Positions 59,736 to 64,000 of a stretch of DNA of 64,000 bases are shown piece by piece. A program made the translations under genes and the position numbers. Source of the stretch: an uncultured Lachnospiraceae bacterium. Lineage in GTDB: Bacteria > Bacillota > Clostridia > Lachnospirales > Lachnospiraceae. How positions within the stretch are numbered: the stretch's first letter is position 1; each line of letters begins with the position of its first letter. The notes under the pieces are model-generated. The model made no database searches and was not told the DNA's origin. It saw only the letters and a program-made list of their open reading frames with translations. Where the stretch lies: assembly GCA_947625775.1 (NCBI GenBank), contig CANQPM010000005.1:1-64000 (forward strand). The letters run 5' to 3'.

Positions 59736-61082
59736 ATGGAAGAATTTTTAAAGACAATCACAGAACAGATAAGATGCGAAAAAGCGCGCGACGGCGCGGC
59801 ACAGGAGATAAGAAACCATATTCTTGACCAGACAGCAGCATATGAAAAGTCAGGCGACGACCACGACAAGGCGCTCGAGAAGGCGGTGCGCGACATGGGC
59901 GATCCCGTGGAAATCGGCATTGCGCTTGATGCCGTGCATAGACCGCAGCTTGACTGGAGGCTGCTTGCAATCACGCTGCTTTTGCATATCGCAGGGCTTG
60001 CCGTAATGTACGGCGCATATGGTTCAGCAAGGTTTCCGAGACAGTGCGCGTATACAGTGCTTGGCTTTGCGATAACGATAGGCGTGTGCTTTATTGACTA
60101 CACCTTTATAGGGCGGTGCTGCCACATTATTTACATAGCGATGACTGCGGCAATGTTTGTCTTCGCGCTTTCAGGAGTGCAGATAAACGGCAGAGTGCCC
60201 GCCTTGTCAAGCCTTGTGTACCTTTATGTCCCTGTCTTTGCTGGGATATTATACAGGCTCAGAGGGCAGGGATGGGGCGGAATAGCAAAAGGCGCGCTGC
60301 TTGCGCTCATTACAGCGTACATAACGACAGAATTTTCCGACAGAATATTTATAGGAGCCAATATTTTTGTAATCTGCATAGTTTTGTTTGCCGCAGCCGC
60401 CCTCAAGGGCTGGTTTAAGGTAAGCAGGAAATCAGCGGTTTGTGTGGCAATAGCGGCAATTATAACGCCTGTGGCGGTCTTGGCGTTTATGACATTTTAC
60501 GGCGTAAGCTATGGCAGCGGATATCAGGCAATGAGGATAAAAGCAGCCATAAACCCTGCAAAATATGCAAACGCGCAGGGCTATCTGCCAATTCAGATAA
60601 GGGAAACGCTGCAGGGGGCAAGCATGATAGGCGCATATGAAAATCAAGTGCCAAATGAGCTTTTTGTGTCGTCGGATTTGATGCTGACGTATATTATCCG
60701 CGCATACGGGCTGCTTGCGGCAGCGCTGCTTATATTCGCGCTTGCGGCGTTTATCATACGCGCCGTAAATATCACGAGGGCGCAGAAAAACCAGCTTGGC
60801 TTCATCATATCGCTTGGCTGTATGCTGATAATCGCTGTCAACTGTTTGCAGGGGGTGCTGGAAAATTTCGGGTATTTTCCGCTTACGTCTGTAATAATGC
60901 CATTTGTAACATACGGCGGGAGCACGGCGGTCATGTATTCAATTATAATAGGTCTGCTTTTGAGCGCGCACCGCTATGAGAAGGTGCTGCCCGACACGCA
61001 GGGCACACAGGCTGCGCGCAGAAAATGGAGCATAAATATGTGCCATGAAGACGGCGGCAGAGTAATAAAAATCAGACTGTAA
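59736..61082 (+). CDS. SEDS (FtsW/RodA-type) membrane protein with permease-prefix domain
   Basis: A 448-residue protein. The first ~70 residues form a soluble helical prefix (TITEQIRCEKARDGAAQEIR, LEKAVRDMGDPVEIGIALDA), a DUF1700/permease-prefix-like domain usually found beside PadR. About ten membrane helices follow. The C-terminal part carries FPLTSVIMPFVTYGGSTAV, the conserved SEDS loop of FtsW/RodA/SpoVE, which polymerise glycan strands from lipid II. The region between helices 7 and 8 has YLPIQIRETLQGASMIG. The usual FtsW/RodA partner, a class B PBP, is absent. Co-regulation with PadR suggests conditional expression, for example under envelope stress. Confidence 0.85.
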   Translation: MEEFLKTITEQIRCEKARDGAAQEIRNHILDQTAAYEKSGDDHDKALEKAVRDMGDPVEIGIALDAVHRPQLDWRLLAITLLLHIAGLAVMYGAYGSARFPRQCAYTVLGFAITIGVCFIDYTFIGRCCHIIYIAMTAAMFVFALSGVQINGRVPALSSLVYLYVPVFAGILYRLRGQGWGGIAKGALLALITAYITTEFSDRIFIGANIFVICIVLFAAAALKGWFKVSRKSAVCVAIAAIITPVAVLAFMTFYGVSYGSGYQAMRIKAAINPAKYANAQGYLPIQIRETLQGASMIGAYENQVPNELFVSSDLMLTYIIRAYGLLAAALLIFALAAFIIRAVNITRAQKNQLGFIISLGCMLIIAVNCLQGVLENFGYFPLTSVIMPFVTYGGSTAVMYSIIIGLLLSAHRYEKVLPDTQGTQAARRKWSINMCHEDGGRVIKIRL

Positions 61083-61119
61083 TATTAATATTTTTAATGC
61101 AGAAGTCCCCAAAATCCCT

Positions 61120-61165
61120 AAAAATCCCAATATAAGGGCAGAAATTGCGCTGTATTGGGATTTTT
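61120..61165 (+). terminator. Intrinsic terminator after the padR-SEDS operon
   Basis: AAAAATCCCAATA and TATTGGGATTTTT pair over 13 bases with a 20-base loop and end in a T6 run. It lies 38 bases behind the SEDS stop. Confidence 0.8.
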
Positions 61166-61305
61166 TATTGCTTAAATATTCTTTAAATCATTGTTTTATC
61201 TGCCATTAAATGGTAAAATACTTATGTATGTTCATAAGATAATTCATAAGCGGCTGGGAAAGCTAAAGCATAGTGACAAGACATGCGGAGCGGAGGCTGA
61301 TTTTT

Positions 61306-61902
61306 GTGTCATCAAATACGGGAAACTGGAAAAACTATTGCGTAACTCTGATTTTTTTAATAATAAATGTCGCCGTGTATATTTTTTATATAATTGCGGG
61401 CGAGAGGGTTTTTGACATCGGCAGCCTTTCCGCCGACGCGGTAATCGGAGACGGCGAGTTTTACAGGCTGATAACCTGCACATTTCTGCACGCTGACGCG
61501 GCGCACATAGTAGGAAACATGATTTTTGCGGTGGGCTTGGGCGAGATGCTTGAGCGCGAGGCGGGGCACTGGCGCTTTGCCGTGCTTTATCTTGTTTCGG
61601 GCTTGGGCGGAAGCCTTTTCTCGCTTACATATATGGTAATGTCTGCGCAGAATTACCGCTCGGTCGGCGCAAGCGGGGCAATCTCAGGTCTTATAGGCGC
61701 GCTCCTCGTGCTTGTGCTGGCGAACAACGGCAGGTACGGCGCGGTTTCGCTTGGCAGAATAATTCTCGGAATATGTTACATGATATACACAGGCGTACAG
61801 TCCACGACAACGGACAACGCGGCGCATATCGGCGGTCTGGTGTGCGGATTTTTGGTAATGCTGATAATGCAGCTTGTCAGAAGGGGGAGGAGTAATCCGT
61901 GA
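61306..61902 (+). CDS. Rhomboid-family intramembrane serine protease
   Basis: About 198 residues from the GTG at 61306, chosen because GGAGG lies ten bases before it; an upstream GTG at 61273 has none. Six helices are visible. The catalytic Ser is in GASGAISGLIGAL, the His in NAAHIGGLVCGF, and LHADAAHIVGNMIFAVGLG provides the conserved first-loop HxxHxxxN pattern. Rhomboids cut membrane helices of substrates; the target is unknown. Its stop overlaps the GTG start of the flavodoxin-like gene by four bases, so the two are coupled. Confidence 0.9.
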   Translation: MSSNTGNWKNYCVTLIFLIINVAVYIFYIIAGERVFDIGSLSADAVIGDGEFYRLITCTFLHADAAHIVGNMIFAVGLGEMLEREAGHWRFAVLYLVSGLGGSLFSLTYMVMSAQNYRSVGASGAISGLIGALLVLVLANNGRYGAVSLGRIILGICYMIYTGVQSTTTDNAAHIGGLVCGFLVMLIMQLVRRGRSNP

Positions 61903-62888
61903 AAATAAACATTTATTACGGGGGCAGGGGACTGATAGGCGATCCGACGCTTTACGTATTAAACAGCATGCAGGAGGTTTTGAAGGAGCTCAATGTAAAT
62001 ATAGAGCGCTACGACCTTTACGAATACAAGAATAATATAGTTACGCTGCCGCAGACTCTGAAGGACGCTGACGGCGTGGTGCTTGCGACTACGGTGGAGT
62101 GGTACGGGATAGGCGGCTATATGCAGCAGTTCCTCGACGCATGCTGGTTTTATGGCGACAAGGAAAAGATTTCGGGCATATATATGTGTCCGATAGTTAT
62201 GTCAACTACATACGGAGAGCGCGACGCTATGATGAGCCTTACCGAGGCTTGGGAGATACTGGGCGGGCTGCCCTGCACGGGCATATGCGGCTATATTGCC
62301 GATGTGTCCGAGCTTGAGGAAAATATCGGCTATACGCGCGTCATTGAAAAGCGCACGGAGGATTTGTACCGTTCTATCAACCAGAAGGCGGCGGTATTCC
62401 CGTGCAGCAATCAGGCTGTAAAGCAGAAGGTTTCGTTTACCCCAGGGCTTAATCTCACTCCGCAGGAGGCGGCGCAGCTTTCAGAGCTGGCAAGCGATGA
62501 TTTGTATGTGCAGAAGCAGAAGGAGGATATTCAAGAGCTTGCGAGCATGTTTAAGGATTTGCTCAATGAAAAAGAGCCTGACTATACCATGTTTCTGCAG
62601 GACTTCAAGATGCATTTCCGCCCGCAGGCAGGCTTTGGCGCGGCGTATAAATTTGTCATTGCCGATTCCCCAAAGCCGCTTGTCATAAAGGTTGACCATA
62701 CAGATATGGAGTGCTATTACGGCGATATTGAAAGCGCAGACGTGGAAATGCAGATTTCGCCCGATGTCCTTGAAGCGATTACCCAAGGGCGGACAACCTT
62801 CCAGCGCGCGTTTATGTCGGGTGATATGAAAATGAAGGGCGATTTTAAGGTATTTAGGACACTTGATTTACTTTTTGCGTTTGTCTGA
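61899..62888 (+). CDS. Flavodoxin-like NAD(P)H oxidoreductase fused to an SCP2-type domain
   Basis: A 329-residue soluble protein. The N-terminal ~180 residues have a flavodoxin-like fold (MKINIYYGGRGLIGDPTLYV, ADGVVLATTVEWYGIGGYMQ, PIVMSTTYGERDAM). The C-terminal ~110 residues match the SCP2 sterol/lipid-transfer fold (FKFVIADSPKPLVIKVD-like strand order, ADVEMQISPDVLEAITQGRT, FMSGDMKMKGDFKVF). The pairing suggests a redox enzyme with a hydrophobic substrate, such as a quinone or lipid, but the reaction is unknown. The GTG start overlaps the rhomboid stop. Confidence 0.8.
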   Translation: MKINIYYGGRGLIGDPTLYVLNSMQEVLKELNVNIERYDLYEYKNNIVTLPQTLKDADGVVLATTVEWYGIGGYMQQFLDACWFYGDKEKISGIYMCPIVMSTTYGERDAMMSLTEAWEILGGLPCTGICGYIADVSELEENIGYTRVIEKRTEDLYRSINQKAAVFPCSNQAVKQKVSFTPGLNLTPQEAAQLSELASDDLYVQKQKEDIQELASMFKDLLNEKEPDYTMFLQDFKMHFRPQAGFGAAYKFVIADSPKPLVIKVDHTDMECYYGDIESADVEMQISPDVLEAITQGRTTFQRAFMSGDMKMKGDFKVFRTLDLLFAFV

Positions 62889-62999
62889 TAAGTTGTCTGC
62901 CGCTTTTGACAGATGAATTATGTTTGCGGCTTTATATATAATGTCTGGTAAAAATAAAATCTGCGCCGCGCGCGCCGAAGAAAAGAGGTAAGGAAAATT

Positions 63000-63413
63000 A
63001 TGAGAGATGAAAACTGTATTTTCTGTAAAATCGCAAATGGCGAGATACCGTCGAGGACAATCTATGAGGACAATGATTTTCGGGTAATTCTTGACTTAAA
63101 TCCCGCTACAAAAGGACATGCCTTGATACTTCCCAAAAATCACTACAAAAACCTGTACGAGCTTGACGACAGTGTCGCTTCCAAGGTAATGCCGCTTGCC
63201 AAAAAGATGGCTAATCATATGTGCGAGAGGCTTGGCTGCGACGGCTTCAATATTATTCAAAATAATAATGAAGTGGCGGGGCAGACGGTGTTTCATTTCC
63301 ACACGCATCTGATACCGCGGTATAATAACGATAACCAGACGCTTGTGATGAAACCGACAAAGATGACAGATGAGGAGCTTGACAAGGTAAGGGACATAAT
63401 TGTTAAAGGGTAA
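63000..63413 (+). CDS. HIT-family nucleotide-binding hydrolase
   Basis: A 137-residue protein with GAGGTAAGG upstream. It has CIFCKIANGEIPSRTIYED at the N-terminus, including the zinc-type CxxC of the bacterial Hint/HinT group, and the catalytic triad motif HFHTHLIPRY (HxHxHxx). HinT-like enzymes hydrolyse AMP-lysine or other nucleotide conjugates. Complete length. It is the last gene of the GC-richer block. Confidence 0.93.
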   Translation: MRDENCIFCKIANGEIPSRTIYEDNDFRVILDLNPATKGHALILPKNHYKNLYELDDSVASKVMPLAKKMANHMCERLGCDGFNIIQNNNEVAGQTVFHFHTHLIPRYNNDNQTLVMKPTKMTDEELDKVRDIIVKG

Positions 63414-63470
63414 AATATTTTTAATAAAAACAACTTAGATAAAACAATTTAGTATTTTAGAGGTGATTAT

Positions 63471-64000
63471 ATGCTGATGGGAAAGTGTCGGAGTGTTATA
63501 AGGAATATAAGGGATAAAAATAATTTTAGGAAGGATTTGTTAAAGTTTAAGGAAAGTTCTATAGATGGGAAAATGCCAATAAAGGAGATAGTTCCTATTC
63601 TCACAGATAAATACAAAGCAGCAGGAACAATAGATGAGCATTATTTTTTACAGGATATATATGTGGCGAAAAAAGTTATTGAAGCGAATCCAGAAAAACA
63701 TTATGATATTGGTTCGCGAATAGATGGGTTTATTAGTCATTTATTATTATTTTTAAATAGAGTAATAATGATAGATATAAGACCGCTGCCGCAAAAAATA
63801 GAAGGTTTAGATTTTGTTCAGGGGGATGCAACAAATTTAACAAGCATAAGGGATAATTCTATTGAGTCGTTATCCAGTTTACATGCTGTTGAACATTTTG
63901 GCCTTGGCAGATATGGAGATGAAATTAATCCAGAAGCTTGCTTTTTGGCAATGAAATCGATGCAAAGGGTCATACGGGGGGGGGCATTCTGTATTTGAGT
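63471..64000 (+). CDS. DUF268/methyltransferase-like protein, cut by the window edge, with a poly-G tract
   Basis: The window ends inside this gene. It starts at ATG 63471 (or 63477) behind GAGGTGA. Residues up to ~168 follow the DUF268 family, a class I methyltransferase-like group often in surface-glycan loci: EHYFLQDIYVAKKVIEANPE, HYDIGSRIDGFISHL, QGDATNLTSIRDNSIESLSS, LHAVEHFGLGRYGD. At 63976-63984 there is a run of nine G, after which the given frame reads AFCI and stops at 63996. With ten (or seven) G the frame would read GILYLS, as expected for the next strand. So either the gene is off by slippage or the base count is wrong here. AT content rises sharply from 63.4 kb on. Confidence 0.75.

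Noticed and set aside
1-64000. tRNA and rRNA genes
   Set aside because: I looked for GGTTCGAATCC-type T-arms with a paired acceptor stem and for conserved rRNA blocks and saw none; a covariance scan would be needed to exclude a single tRNA.

Overview
The window looks like a chromosomal segment from a low-GC Gram-positive of the class Clostridia, most likely a Lachnospiraceae member. The basis is strong AGGAGG-type ribosome sites with ATG/GTG/TTG starts, small families common in that group (DUF6483-, DUF6171- and DUF6487-like proteins, a VanW protein, an Rpn nuclease, AAA-ATPase/PD-(D/E)XK proteins), a THF riboswitch in front of folT, and arabinoxylan-related enzymes. This is inference from recognised protein families and motifs; no database search was run. 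I saw no rRNA, tRNA or CRISPR array.

Layout. (1) 1-7.5 kb is AT-rich and accessory: two parS-type palindromes (438 and 2563), small membrane proteins, a QueG-like iron-sulfur protein, a row of unrecognised small cytosolic proteins that look like orphan immunity genes, a truncated methyltransferase, a PNPOx-fold protein, a GNAT and a sugar O-acetyltransferase. A 35-bp exact repeat shows this stretch has been rearranged. (2) 7.5-13.3 kb is an unusual restriction-modification locus: a tandem-HTH regulator, a methyltransferase fused to an Mrr-type nuclease, and, convergent to it, a 959-aa protein carrying two methyltransferase modules. (3) 13.6-15.5 kb holds a secreted protein, an Imm33/DUF2185 protein and the stump of a second methyltransferase. 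(4) 15.6-33 kb is richer in GC and core-like: a membrane HPt protein, riboswitch-controlled FolT, a membrane-anchored Mrr nuclease, YlmH, MATE plus a short UvrA, an SPFH/zinc-ribbon protein, a hybrid histidine kinase followed by a REC-HD-GYP-GGDEF protein, and a GH43-GH51 arabinofuranosidase pair.

(5) 33-39 kb is again accessory and full of decay: a frameshifted RelB-type antitoxin with a 15-codon toxin stump, a frameshifted membrane protein, an Rpn nuclease with in-frame 24-bp repeats, and a BlaI/BlaR1-like pair next to a decayed second copy. Two near-identical consensus promoters face away from each other and carry the likely BlaI operator. (6) 39.5-52 kb is core-like: TadA, a GT2 glycosyltransferase, VanW, an AIR-synthase-like protein, Lrp plus aminotransferase, an AAA/nuclease protein, TrmL, xylulokinase and NagA. 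(7) 52-56 kb holds a dead IS5-type element, a frameshifted ATPase/nuclease gene, a second copy of the DUF6487-like gene and a nuclease-like protein. (8) 56.5-63.4 kb is core-like: cardiolipin synthase, a lipoprotein, PadR with a SEDS-type membrane protein, rhomboid protease, a flavodoxin-SCP2 fusion and a HIT protein. The window ends inside a DUF268-type gene exactly at a nine-G tract.

The most interesting signals are the three-methyltransferase/Mrr locus, the parS pair, the twin BlaI-type promoters, a pair of ~100-bp palindromes that both sit between convergent genes, and the poly-G tract at the right edge.
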